Assembly (NCBI RefSeq): GCF_037102585.1
Contig: NW_027043820.1
Coordinates: 496,001-560,000, forward strand
Direction of reading: 5' to 3'
Length of the DNA: 64,000 nt
Origin: Saccharomycopsis crataegensis
Taxonomy: Eukaryota; Ascomycota; Saccharomycetes; Ascoideales; Saccharomycopsidaceae
Each line of letters opens with the position of its first letter. The first letter of the stretch is position 1. The position numbers were made by a program, and so were the translations under genes. Shown in pieces: positions 30,351 to 39,098 of this stretch. The notes beneath the pieces were generated by a model, which made no database searches, was not told where the DNA came from, and saw only the letters and a list, made by a program, of their open reading frames with translations.

Positions 30351-32164
30351 CAGTGTTTTCATTTTTTATTCGTACCAACCACCGGAAATGTTCATACCAG
30401 TCAGTGGCAAAAAATAATTCATACCGACCCCCGGTATTTTTCGTACCACCGCAGCGGGATTTATTCAGACCATCTAAGAAAAATAGTTCATACTATTGCA
30501 CTTCAATTATTCATACCAACAGTATATAAAATTCATATTAATTCCTTTCTTTTTTTTATGTGACTGGCTCTATAAGCCTCTAAGCTACTCAGTTTAATCA
30601 AATTATACTCATTTTTTCCATAATTCTGTGCTACTTTCTATAAAACCGGATATCTATAATAATATTAATAGTAGCACGTGATTACGGTTTTCAAGAAATG
30701 GGAACGAATGTATGGTAGGAGCTGTTCTCCATTTAAGATGATGAATTCCCACTTTTGACATTCAATTCGGTCTTTATGTGATCATCAGATTACTTACAAA
30801 AAAAAGCATAAGATTTTACCATCAAAACTAAGTATGGACTTGAAAGCCAAGCTACTAACTGATGGGTATGTTGATGGCCTAGGTAATAGATTCTATGCTG
30901 AACCCAGTGAAATGACTTTAGAGTCTGAAATAGCACCAGTTGAAGCTTGCTTTAGTTACAGTGACTATAAGCATTTTGAAAAACCAGGTATCTTGGATAT
31001 CATGGAAATTGAAATGAAAGAACGAAGATATAGAGGTTCGTACCGGTATTATAATCAAGCTGTCAAACAAAGATTTTGGCAATTGGTCATGGAAGAAGGC
31101 GTGTCAGCTTACAAGGCTGCAAAATTAGAAGATATACCTTTGCAAACTGCTTACACATGGAAAAGAAATTGGAACAAAATACTTGTTAATGAATTAAATG
31201 GTATCTCGGAGCCAACAAAGAAAAGAGGTCGTAAGCCCCTTCTTACTGGTGAGCATAAGGAATTCCTTCAAAAATTGATAAAGGAAGATGCTACAGTGAC
31301 TCGAGAGGGCAGAGAAGTATAAAGACAAGCTCGACTTTAGTCAAAACTATATTTTCATCGACGAAGCAGGTTTCAATATCAGTATGCGGCGTGAGTATGT
31401 ATGGTCTGCTGTAGGTGGAAAAGCAGTTCTTACTGTTCCCGTAACCAGAGGGCTTAATATTTCGTTCATTGGGGCAATTTCTGTCAAAGGTTGTATTGAA
31501 TTAAAGGTCAGAACTCCAGTGGCTACATCCAATAAGAAGAGAAAACTTGATTCAGAAACGACCATTGACAAAGTGAGTAAAGGTACTACAGCTAATCACT
31601 TCTACAGTTTTGTAAAGTATCCAGCAAATAGAAAATAACGAGGAGCTCAAAGGTATGAAATATTTGATCTCTGTTTACAACAGCAGCTCTTTTGAAAACA
31701 AATACCAAAGATGAAGAAAAAAAATTAGAAAACAAACCAAAAAAAAAAAAGTAAAAACTATAAAAAAAATTACATAAAGACACAAAAAGGCTCAAAAACA
31801 AATTGATGAAAATTTAAAATTTTAAGGAAGGACGAAACCACTCCAAAATTTGGTTATGAGCCTTTGAAATGGTAAATGAGTATTGCAAAGGGGCTTTATT
31901 GGGTGTGCGGGTCCCCTATAACATGTTTAATAATATCAAAGATAAAATATTAATGAAAGCATAAGAATTTTATGCATTTAGTATGAATTTTATATTCTGT
32001 TGGTATGAATAATTGAAGTGCAATAGTATGAACTATTTTTCTTAGATGGTCTGAATAAATCCCACTGTGGTGGTACGAAAAATACCGGGGGTCGGTATGA
32101 ATTATTTTTTGCCACTGGTATGAACATTTCCGGTGGTTGGTACGAATAAAAAATGAAAACACTG
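30351..32164 (+). mobile_element. Tc1/mariner-like DNA transposon, copy 2
   Basis: 1814 bp, flanked by TA (30349-30350 and 32165-32166), with terminal inverted repeats of about 190 bp (30351-30545 and about 31970-32164) starting CAGTGTTTTC. It is the same family as 4090-16401, in plus orientation and without nested insertions. The transposase is heavily deleted, so this copy is non-autonomous. Confidence 0.92.
30834..31690 (+). pseudogene. Tc1/mariner-like transposase, copy 2, with two internal deletions
   Basis: Starts MDLKAKLLTDGYVDG at 30834 and follows copy 1 through KKRGRKPL. About 160 bp are missing near 31300, at a CTCGA repeat, and the frame is lost there. The FIDEAGFN box (31355-31380) and GLNISFIG follow in another frame. 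A second deletion of about 290 bp near 31660, at a TTGATC repeat, removes the second Asp and the Glu of the catalytic triad. Shorter in-frame losses also exist in the acidic N-terminal part. It keeps about 110 bp that copy 1 lacks. It is certainly not a functional transposase. Confidence 0.85.
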
Positions 32165-32290
32165 TATACATTGTATTAATCTAGAATTATCTTAAATCCA
32201 ATATTCTTAGACTCTATCCGCCGCTACCACCGACCGGATAGATCTTACCCTACTACAAGCCATAATCGCGCGAAGTCGACAATAACAAAA

Positions 32291-33574
32291 AGTACCAATC
32301 ACGTGCACCATAATATCACATGATACATATCTTATTCTCTTTTTATTGGCTCTCTCTGTGTCATGGGCGATGTCTACAAAAGTACGCGTAACATTCTTGT
32401 CAAACATTTTACTATGAAATGACGTGTGACATTCTTATCAATCTTTTTCATGAATAATACTCAGGTAATTTAATGGATGTATCTTCCATTGGTTCGATAA
32501 TGGAAACGAGTGATTTGAATTAACCTATAGATACAATATACTTTTGCTACAATCCCTCAGTTATAAATGTAGTGGACTAGAAAGCTCTTAGCTTTCGCCA
32601 TGAGCTTGTATGCAGGAACACGTGATTGGGCACTTTTTTTATGCTTTTACACTATAAAAAAAGTGCCCAAATGTGTATTTTTCAAAGAGGCGAATTTTTG
32701 GGGACTTTTTCCGAACCCTGATATATAATTATTTAAATCTCTGAAGATCAATATTCTCCAGTATCAGGATAACTCTGATTGGCTGATTAGTCGTACTTAT
32801 TAATCCTTAGACTCGGATCTTCGTGTGTAACTACCACTCTTAGGTAGTGCTGTTAGCAATGTGATTTCACTGGAACTGACAAAAAGTTATGGTTATAAGC
32901 ACGAGACTTCATTAGCCAGATTTAACAAATGTGTGCTAATACAGTCAATAACTGTCACCTGATGATGTTATATGGTTCATAAATGAGATAAGAATAGAGA
33001 TGATAAATAGAGATTAGAGTAACGATTAGGCTCAGATAATTCCAATGCTGATAGAAGTTGCCACTCTCTCGTGCATGTCCATGTACCTATGGTATGATGA
33101 AGTCATATGCTGACACATACACCTAACAAATACCACCTAGGTGGTAATATATGCAGCTAACTCAGTTTTAGAAAGTTGTGCGTCATGGACAGCTTAATAC
33201 AATTCTAATAATATATTCAAAATAAAATATTTAGTTACTGACATTTGCATGAAATATCCACCCAAAAACCCTCAACAAGATAATCAGGAGAGATACAAAA
33301 AGGTGTGTAATAAAAGAATCCAATAATATTCATGAACAAAACACATCATCACGTTATAGGATTCTTCATGGGTTATTGCAATATAGTATCCAGTTTTCTC
33401 TGATGACTAAAGTTCAAGAAAAAATGGTATTTTACTTTACAATTGTTTGAGCCATAACTGATTTCGATGCCTATTATAATATCATCATGAATATCTGACA
33501 AATGTACTTCAAAAGTTACCGGTTTCAACCCAGTGTTGTATCATCACTAAAAACCAATTTGAAATGTGACTAAA
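32291..33574. other. Intergenic stretch without a gene
   Basis: No convincing reading frame. It holds a perfect 16-bp inverted repeat (32627-32669), a perfect 16-bp palindrome (33131-33146), a related one (32830-32848), and two copies of a GACATTCTTATCAA-like sequence near 32390 and 32430. The right end is the 3' flank of the MCY1-like gene. Parts resemble sequence near 35030 and may be old LTR remnants. Confidence 0.6.
32627..32669. repeat. Perfect 16-bp inverted repeat, 11-bp loop
   Basis: TGGGCACTTTTTTTAT (32627-32642) and its exact reverse complement (32654-32669). It could form a stable hairpin. The function is unknown; it might be a tiny foldback element or a transcription end signal. 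Confidence 0.7.
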
Positions 33575-34657
33575 TCATTTCAATATAGCGTACTTTTTCA
33601 AATTATCAGGAATTGAGTCAAACAATTTTTTTGATTTCAACCAAGAGACACTGAATATTCTGTCGGCATACTTGTGGGCGGAATCTGCAACAATGGTCAC
33701 CACATTGGAACCTTCCGGCAACATTTCAGCCACTTTCGTGGCTGCCACAACATTCAAAGCTGAAGTTCCTCCCACATAGAGACCTTCTGCGTCCAATAAC
33801 TCATACAACATGGTAATGGTTTCCGCATCCGGGATCTTAACCGCGTCATCAATAATTTCTATGTCCGGTTTCAAATTCTCAGTAATTCTGGCTTGACCAA
33901 TCCCTTCGGTGAATGAGGACCCAGAGTTGTCCAATGACTTGCCATTGGATTTGACAAAGGCATAAACACAAGATCCTGGAGGGTCGGCGACAACTATCTT
34001 AATCTTATTTTTCAATTGAGACTTCAAGTATCTTGAAGTACCAGCAAAAGTTCCCCCGGTACCTGTAGAGCAAGTGAAACCATGTACTTTCCCATCCAAT
34101 TGCTTGAGGATTTCTGGACCGGTTGTTTCAATATGCGCTTGACGGTTGGCAAGATTGTCAAACTGGTTGGTCCATACTGCATTAGGATGGCTTTCCGCGT
34201 GCCTTCTTGCTTGATGATTATAATTCATCGGGTCCTTGAAAGGTTTCACTGGAACAGGATGTACTTCGGCTCCCAATAATCTCAATAAGTCCATTTTGCT
34301 TGGTGATTGGGTATTTGGCATGTAGATGACACATTTATAACCTTTGGCTCTACAAACGTGGGCAAGACCAATCCCAGTATTTCCTGCTGTTCCTTCGACC
34401 ACCATACCTTCTTGTTTTAGAAGCCCTTTCTTTTCAGCATCCTCAATTACGTACTTAGCAGCTCTGTCTTTGACTGAACCCCCTGGATTCATGTATTCTG
34501 CTTTGACATAGATATTTCTACCCAGCTTCTCAGAAAGCTTGGTGAGTTTTAACAAAGGAGTGTTGCCAATGGCATCGAGGATCCCCGTAGAGCTGACCAA
34601 TGGAACAAAAGAAGACTTTGCTACCTTGGTAGTGGTGCTGAATAATCTCTTTAGCAT
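33575..34657 (-). CDS. MCY1: Cysteine synthase-like PLP enzyme, mitochondrial (MCY1/YGR012W-like)
   Basis: 360 codons from ATG 34657. The basic, Ser/Thr-rich N-terminus ([14 protein letters not shown]) looks like a mitochondrial targeting or anchoring sequence. The fold-type II PLP family is shown by NTPLLKL, the PLP-binding Lys63 in GGSVKDRAA, the substrate loop [12 protein letters not shown], the phosphate-binding GTGGT and [11 protein letters not shown]. This family makes cysteine from O-acetylserine and sulfide; the S. cerevisiae relative Mcy1 is a mitochondrial outer-membrane protein. Length is usual for the family. The start lies only 118 bp from an LTR-like repeat, and the gene is enclosed by inverted copies of that repeat. 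It could be confused with cystathionine beta-synthase, but the C-terminal CBS domains are lacking. Confidence 0.85.
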   Translation of the reverse strand: MLKRLFSTTTKVAKSSFVPLVSSTGILDAIGNTPLLKLTKLSEKLGRNIYVKAEYMNPGGSVKDRAAKYVIEDAEKKGLLKQEGMVVEGTAGNTGIGLAHVCRAKGYKCVIYMPNTQSPSKMDLLRLLGAEVHPVPVKPFKDPMNYNHQARRHAESHPNAVWTNQFDNLANRQAHIETTGPEILKQLDGKVHGFTCSTGTGGTFAGTSRYLKSQLKNKIKIVVADPPGSCVYAFVKSNGKSLDNSGSSFTEGIGQARITENLKPDIEIIDDAVKIPDAETITMLYELLDAEGLYVGGTSALNVVAATKVAEMLPEGSNVVTIVADSAHKYADRIFSVSWLKSKKLFDSIPDNLKKYAILK

Positions 34658-34775
34658 GATTGAAAAGAGTTATGTTGCGGACCACTACAATCAATCTAGA
34701 TCGCCGGAAGAACTGGCTGCCAAAATGATAACAATAAAAAAAATGTCTCCGCAATATCATGTGACTATGCTACAA

Positions 34776-34935
34776 TGTTATTGTCGACTTCGCGCGATTA
34801 TGGCTTGATCTATCCGGTCGGTGGTAGCGGCGGATAGGGTCTGAGAATATCGGATTTAAGATAATTCTGGATTAATACAAACAATAACTTAATAAAGTTA
34901 ACAACGTAGTAAAATATAATAATTGAATAATGTGA
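34776..34935 (+). repeat. LTR-like dispersed repeat, copy 2
   Basis: Starts TGTTATTGTCGAC and matches, in opposite orientation, the repeat at 30305-32290, including the TCTATCCGGTCGGTGG and GTTAACAACGTAGTAAAATA stretches. The right end is uncertain; similarity fades after about 34920. It lies in the MCY1-PRP5 intergenic region. Confidence 0.55.
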
Positions 34936-35179
34936 TCTATCTCTAAAAATAGTAGAGAGATAATAAAAGTAGAATAAGTAAAATAAATAGAAAGTACGAA
35001 AATATGGGTTAGAAGTAATGGTGTTATGGCTACTAACACTCTAGGGTGCTGTTAGCAAAAAGTGTACAAGTACGACTAGTACAACAATTCATTCAATAAG
35101 ATCATTTCACGTAGTATATTTGCAAACAAAGGCAATATATGTTGTAGATATATATAGTAATTCTAAACTAGACTCAATA

Positions 35180-37969
35180 TTAAGCAACGGTATAACGCCC
35201 AGTGGAACTTTTCTTTGCCTCATCCATCAAATGAACCCTCATTGCTTGGATGATCGATTCCTTTATCAAGTTTACAGCATTCGCAACTTGATGTCGCGTA
35301 TCACCTTCAATGAGTAAATATAACTTGGGCTCATCAGTGTCCTTAATTGGCTTATCCAAGTCTTTGTAAAACCTACCTTTTGAAGTAAGCGAACAGCTTG
35401 TATCCTCAATAATTCTTCGGATGGCCTCTCTATTCGTGACATTCCATCTAACATTTTGGGGAAGGTCGTTAACATTAATTTTAGAGTGGAACGCCCCAGA
35501 GTCTGGAGAGTTCTCAGCTTTGCCTTCATGGACTTCAAAGTCCGATATCTCTGCCAACTTGCTACCAATGGCTTTACTATCAGCTTCACTAGCTTTCTCA
35601 TTAACTTTAGTATTCTCATCTACATCAGCCCCAACATCTCCAGTGTCGAATTTTTGCTTGATTAGCCTTTTTTTCTCGTCCCTCTGAGCCTCAAGTTTCT
35701 CCAAGCCTTTACCACCAAATCCCATGAAGAACTTCTCTTTTCCTTTCTTTATTCCAAGTAGAAATTGATTTGCAAGGTCCTTTAACCGGGTAGGCACCTC
35801 AACGTTGGACAATTTCAACGCTTTAGCGATATCGTATGCTGCTCTCTCTTGTGATTCCATCAAAAATGAGACAACTATACCTTTTGCCCCAGCTCTCCCA
35901 GTTCTTCCAGCTCTATGGACATAATCCTCGATATGGTTTGGACAATCATAGTTGATTACTAGTTTTAATCCAAGAACGTCTAAACCCCTTGCAGCAATTG
36001 AGGTTGCAATCAATATTTTATTCTTACCCTTTTTGAAATTGTTTATGGATTGGTCTCTTTCAGCTTGGTTTTTACCCCCATGTAACGCCTCACATTCATA
36101 ACCTTTATTTACTAATCTTTTTGAAAGAGAATCGCAGTTTTCTTGTCTATCGACAAAGATTAAAACTTTGTCCTCACTTGAGGTATCTAATCCCAAGAAT
36201 GGTTTACCCTGATTAAAAAAATGACCAAGAATTTCCAATAGTTTTAAAAACTTTTGATTTTCATTTTCAAAAATTTCAATATGTTGTTTCACATCTTCAT
36301 TAACACCTTTCAAACCGATTTTAATTTCCAAGGGGTCACGATTCAAAATTTTTCTAGCTAGTTTCTCTAGTTTGAGAGGAAACGTGGCACTGAATAATAC
36401 TTTTTGACTGTCAGGTCTAATACAATCAAGGATCATACTGATTTGCGGCTGAAAGCCCATATCAAACATTCTATCTGCTTCATCTATGACCACAAAAGTT
36501 ACTTGTATTAGGGATAGCTTTTTTAAGGACAATAAATCTATTAATCGTCCAGGAGTGGCAATTACTAGATCAATTCCCCCAGCTAGCTTGCTTATTTGTT
36601 TTGATATATTTTCACCACCAAATAAAGGTATTGATTTCACCGTAGCATCAATCATTTTTGCTACTTTATGAGTTTGGACCGCCAATTCTCTGGTTGGAAC
36701 CAATATAATAGCCAAAGGATCTTTAATGTTAGAACTTCTTCGATCATTGATATGTCTAAACAAGGGAAGGATGAAACTTAAGCTCTTACCTGATCCTGTT
36801 TTGGCAATACCAATAATATCTCTTCCTTGGAGAGTTGCTGGTATACTTTGTGCCTGAATCGGAGTTGGTTTTTCAAACTTTAGATCATCCACAAGGATAT
36901 CCAAGTAGTGAGAGGGCAAACCCAATTGTGACCAAATGAGGACAGGATTTGGGGGGTTTATTCCATTGACTTTTATACCATCTAATTCCATTCTCAAAAT
37001 ATTAACCACATCTTTATCTAAACCGCTAACTTCCTGGCTTTCAATGTAAAAGTTTTTCCTAAAGTCCAGATAGTCAATTTCGCTGTGGTCGACCTTACAT
37101 AATTTTTTCTCCTTCGAGCTATTAGATTTCATTTTGCTGATGATATCCATAACATTTTCTTTGTGATTATTATCATCGTCCATGCTGGCCAAATTCTCTT
37201 CATCAGAATCTGCCACCACTTCAAGCTCTTCTCCAACCAGCAGATCTTTTGAGCTGTCCGCCATATTCGCCAAAAATTCATCAAGCAGATCTTGGACGTC
37301 AATATCTTCCGAATGATTGTCAGATTTAGGAGCAATGGGTAGAGATTTTCGATTTAAAATCTTTGGCCTCTTAAATTCTCGTTTATCATTATCACTGTCG
37401 TTTTCAAACACCAGCCTGATAGTTGTTTTCGCCTTTTGACCCTTTACTCCAAATGTCTTTCGGTTCTTGAAGCCATTAGCGTTTAAGACTTTGGGCTTAG
37501 TAAGAATGACAGGTTTTTTTGCTGTAACAGAAGATATCAGAACAAGTGGTGGCCCAGGTGATTTTGACGATGCCGCCTTTTGCTGCTCTTTTTTCTTCTT
37601 CCATGCTTCGAGTTTCTCTCTTCTCAACCTCTTTTTTTTCTCTTCCTCAGTCTCTCTTTTCGATGACCCGGAATCATTTGATTCCGGTTTATCGTTGCTG
37701 ACAATGTTATGATTACTTAAATTAGTATTAATATGTGATTCTTTAGTTCCTTTCTCTATTCGCAAATCACGGTTGTCATTATTTGACTTAGACTGCTGTC
37801 CACTTGGCGAGGCAGAAAAAGAACAAGAATTACTTACTCTGGTACCATTGCTAATGCCCCCCTGTATTTCCAGTGATCCAGCACCACCATCATAACTTGA
37901 TGACCTAGCCGTAATTCCTCGATGGTCACCAGGAAAACCCCCGTTGTTATTGTTATTACCAAATCCCAT
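35180..37969 (-). CDS. PRP5: DEAD-box RNA helicase Prp5 (pre-mRNA splicing)
   Basis: 929 codons from ATG 37969. An unstructured N-terminus with a long Lys/Glu/Arg helix (about 105-135) and an acidic stretch (about 215-270) leads into the helicase core: Q motif FEKPTPIQAQSIP (about 365-377), motif I AKTGSGKS (about 389-396), Ia PTRELAVQ, II DEAD in VIDEADRMFDMGF (about 496), III SAT, and VI HRAGRTGRAG (about 665). A C-terminal extension of more than 200 residues fits Prp5/DDX46, which remodels U2 snRNP and checks the branch-point duplex in the nucleus. Length is close to yeast Prp5 (849 aa). It shares a 190-bp divergent promoter region with PHS1. Confidence 0.9.
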   Translation of the reverse strand: MGFGNNNNNGGFPGDHRGITARSSSYDGGAGSLEIQGGISNGTRVSNSCSFSASPSGQQSKSNNDNRDLRIEKGTKESHINTNLSNHNIVSNDKPESNDSGSSKRETEEEKKKRLRREKLEAWKKKKEQQKAASSKSPGPPLVLISSVTAKKPVILTKPKVLNANGFKNRKTFGVKGQKAKTTIRLVFENDSDNDKREFKRPKILNRKSLPIAPKSDNHSEDIDVQDLLDEFLANMADSSKDLLVGEELEVVADSDEENLASMDDDNNHKENVMDIISKMKSNSSKEKKLCKVDHSEIDYLDFRKNFYIESQEVSGLDKDVVNILRMELDGIKVNGINPPNPVLIWSQLGLPSHYLDILVDDLKFEKPTPIQAQSIPATLQGRDIIGIAKTGSGKSLSFILPLFRHINDRRSSNIKDPLAIILVPTRELAVQTHKVAKMIDATVKSIPLFGGENISKQISKLAGGIDLVIATPGRLIDLLSLKKLSLIQVTFVVIDEADRMFDMGFQPQISMILDCIRPDSQKVLFSATFPLKLEKLARKILNRDPLEIKIGLKGVNEDVKQHIEIFENENQKFLKLLEILGHFFNQGKPFLGLDTSSEDKVLIFVDRQENCDSLSKRLVNKGYECEALHGGKNQAERDQSINNFKKGKNKILIATSIAARGLDVLGLKLVINYDCPNHIEDYVHRAGRTGRAGAKGIVVSFLMESQERAAYDIAKALKLSNVEVPTRLKDLANQFLLGIKKGKEKFFMGFGGKGLEKLEAQRDEKKRLIKQKFDTGDVGADVDENTKVNEKASEADSKAIGSKLAEISDFEVHEGKAENSPDSGAFHSKINVNDLPQNVRWNVTNREAIRRIIEDTSCSLTSKGRFYKDLDKPIKDTDEPKLYLLIEGDTRHQVANAVNLIKESIIQAMRVHLMDEAKKSSTGRYTVA

Positions 37970-38159
37970 TATTTATGCATCATAATATTTTTCAAGAAAG
38001 ATATATAACAATAAAGAATTTTTTTGTCCTCCGTTTTTGTTACAATCAAAAACCATCACCAGGGCACACAACATATTTTTTTTTTGGGAAAGAGAGCCCT
38101 CAAAAATGTTGGTAATATAAACAATACTCATAAGTCATCACAAATACACCACACCAACA
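37970..38159. promoter_or_regulatory. Divergent promoter region of PRP5 and PHS1
   Basis: 190 bp between the two start codons, with poly(dA:dT) runs near 38025 and 38075. No specific factor site is recognised. Confidence 0.5.
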
Positions 38160-38852
38160 ATGTCTGAAACACAACAGAAAGTACCAGAAAACAAGGGTGC
38201 TGACTCCACTAAAAAGAAGCAACCCCGCTGGATTTTGCACTACAACTCGCTTAGTGCAACATTGTGGTTTGTGGTGCTCAGTAATACCATTTATTTCACT
38301 GCGTTTTATGGCCAGCCGCAATTCTTCACCTCGACTTCCCGGTTATTAACAGTGATCCAATGTTTCGCAGCCGTCGAAATATACAATTCTTTGGTTGGCA
38401 ACGTCCGTGCGCCACTATTCACCACCATCGCCCAAGTGTCCTCCCGGCTTTTGGTAGTGCTTGGGGTATTCACGGTGCTTCCTAATTCTGAAATTAATTA
38501 CGGCTTCGCTTATGTGACATTATCCATTGCTTGGTCGATCACAGAAATTGTTAGATACTCGTTCTATGCCATTAATATCGAGACTGGTGGGAACGCCCCA
38601 GATTTCTTGGTGTGGTTGAGATACTCAACTTTCATCCCGTTGTACCCATTGGGGATCTCCAGTGAATGTTGGATCATTTATAATTCATTAACCGACGCTG
38701 ATAATGTTGTTGGTGTTTGGTACAAATGGTTCTTCATTGGATCTCTTCTCACATATGTTCCAGGCTCTTATGTTCTTTTCACATACATGTTGAATCTGAG
38801 AAAGAAGGTCATGAAGTCTTTGAAGGAACAATCCGATAAAAAGAAGAAATGA
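38160..38852 (+). CDS. PHS1: Very-long-chain 3-hydroxyacyl-CoA dehydratase (Phs1)
   Basis: 230 codons from ATG 38160. A PTPLA-like membrane protein with about six hydrophobic segments. Family hallmarks are YNSLSATLWFVVL near residue 27, LTVIQCFAAVEIYNSLVGNVR (about 62-82), EIVRYSFYA (about 137) and STFIPLYPLGISSE (about 160-173), holding the catalytic Tyr and Glu. It dehydrates 3-hydroxyacyl-CoA in the ER fatty acid elongation cycle that supplies sphingolipids; the gene is essential in S. cerevisiae. The C-terminus is Lys-rich (KKVMKSLKEQSDKKKK), fitting an ER retrieval signal. The 3' end converges on STU2. Confidence 0.93.
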   Translation: MSETQQKVPENKGADSTKKKQPRWILHYNSLSATLWFVVLSNTIYFTAFYGQPQFFTSTSRLLTVIQCFAAVEIYNSLVGNVRAPLFTTIAQVSSRLLVVLGVFTVLPNSEINYGFAYVTLSIAWSITEIVRYSFYAINIETGGNAPDFLVWLRYSTFIPLYPLGISSECWIIYNSLTDADNVVGVWYKWFFIGSLLTYVPGSYVLFTYMLNLRKKVMKSLKEQSDKKKK

Positions 38853-39098
38853 TCAGTAGTATGCCTATAAGAAGTTTCTTTGCTTTTACAAATAATTCAA
38901 TGGTCTTATATTATGGTTGTAAATATAGAAGTTACTAATAATAGCTGATCCTATAGATTCACAATTTTAGAAATCACTTAAATACTGGATATTAGCGTCA
39001 GTATAAATTAATATATATATATTAAATCTATTGTAATCAACAAAAGGAAAAAAAAAAGAAAAAAAAAAAAGAGAATCTTCTTTTAGATGTTCCATAAT

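Larger units (their letters stand above)
30305..32290 (-). repeat. LTR-like dispersed repeat, copy 1, split by DNA transposon copy 2
   Basis: In minus orientation it starts TGTTATTGTCGAC (32290) and runs down to the transposon at 32167, then continues from 30350 to about 30305. An inverted, related copy starts at 34776. Shared stretches include TCTATCCGGTCGGTGG and GTTAACAACGTAGTAAAATA. The TG start and lack of coding suggest a solo LTR, but I see no clear target duplication and the far end is uncertain. Confidence 0.5.

Noticed and set aside
32955-33040. Box C/D snoRNA candidate (TGATGAT ... CTGA)
   Set aside because: C and D boxes can be picked out, but there is no terminal stem and no credible guide element; such pairs occur by chance in A/T-rich DNA.
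33575-34657. Cystathionine beta-synthase
   Set aside because: No CBS domain pair at the C-terminus; length and N-terminus fit the mitochondrial cysteine synthase-like group.
30305-34935. The two LTR-like repeats as the ends of one retrotransposon around MCY1
   Set aside because: They are in opposite orientation; LTRs of one element are direct repeats. The content between them is a host gene.
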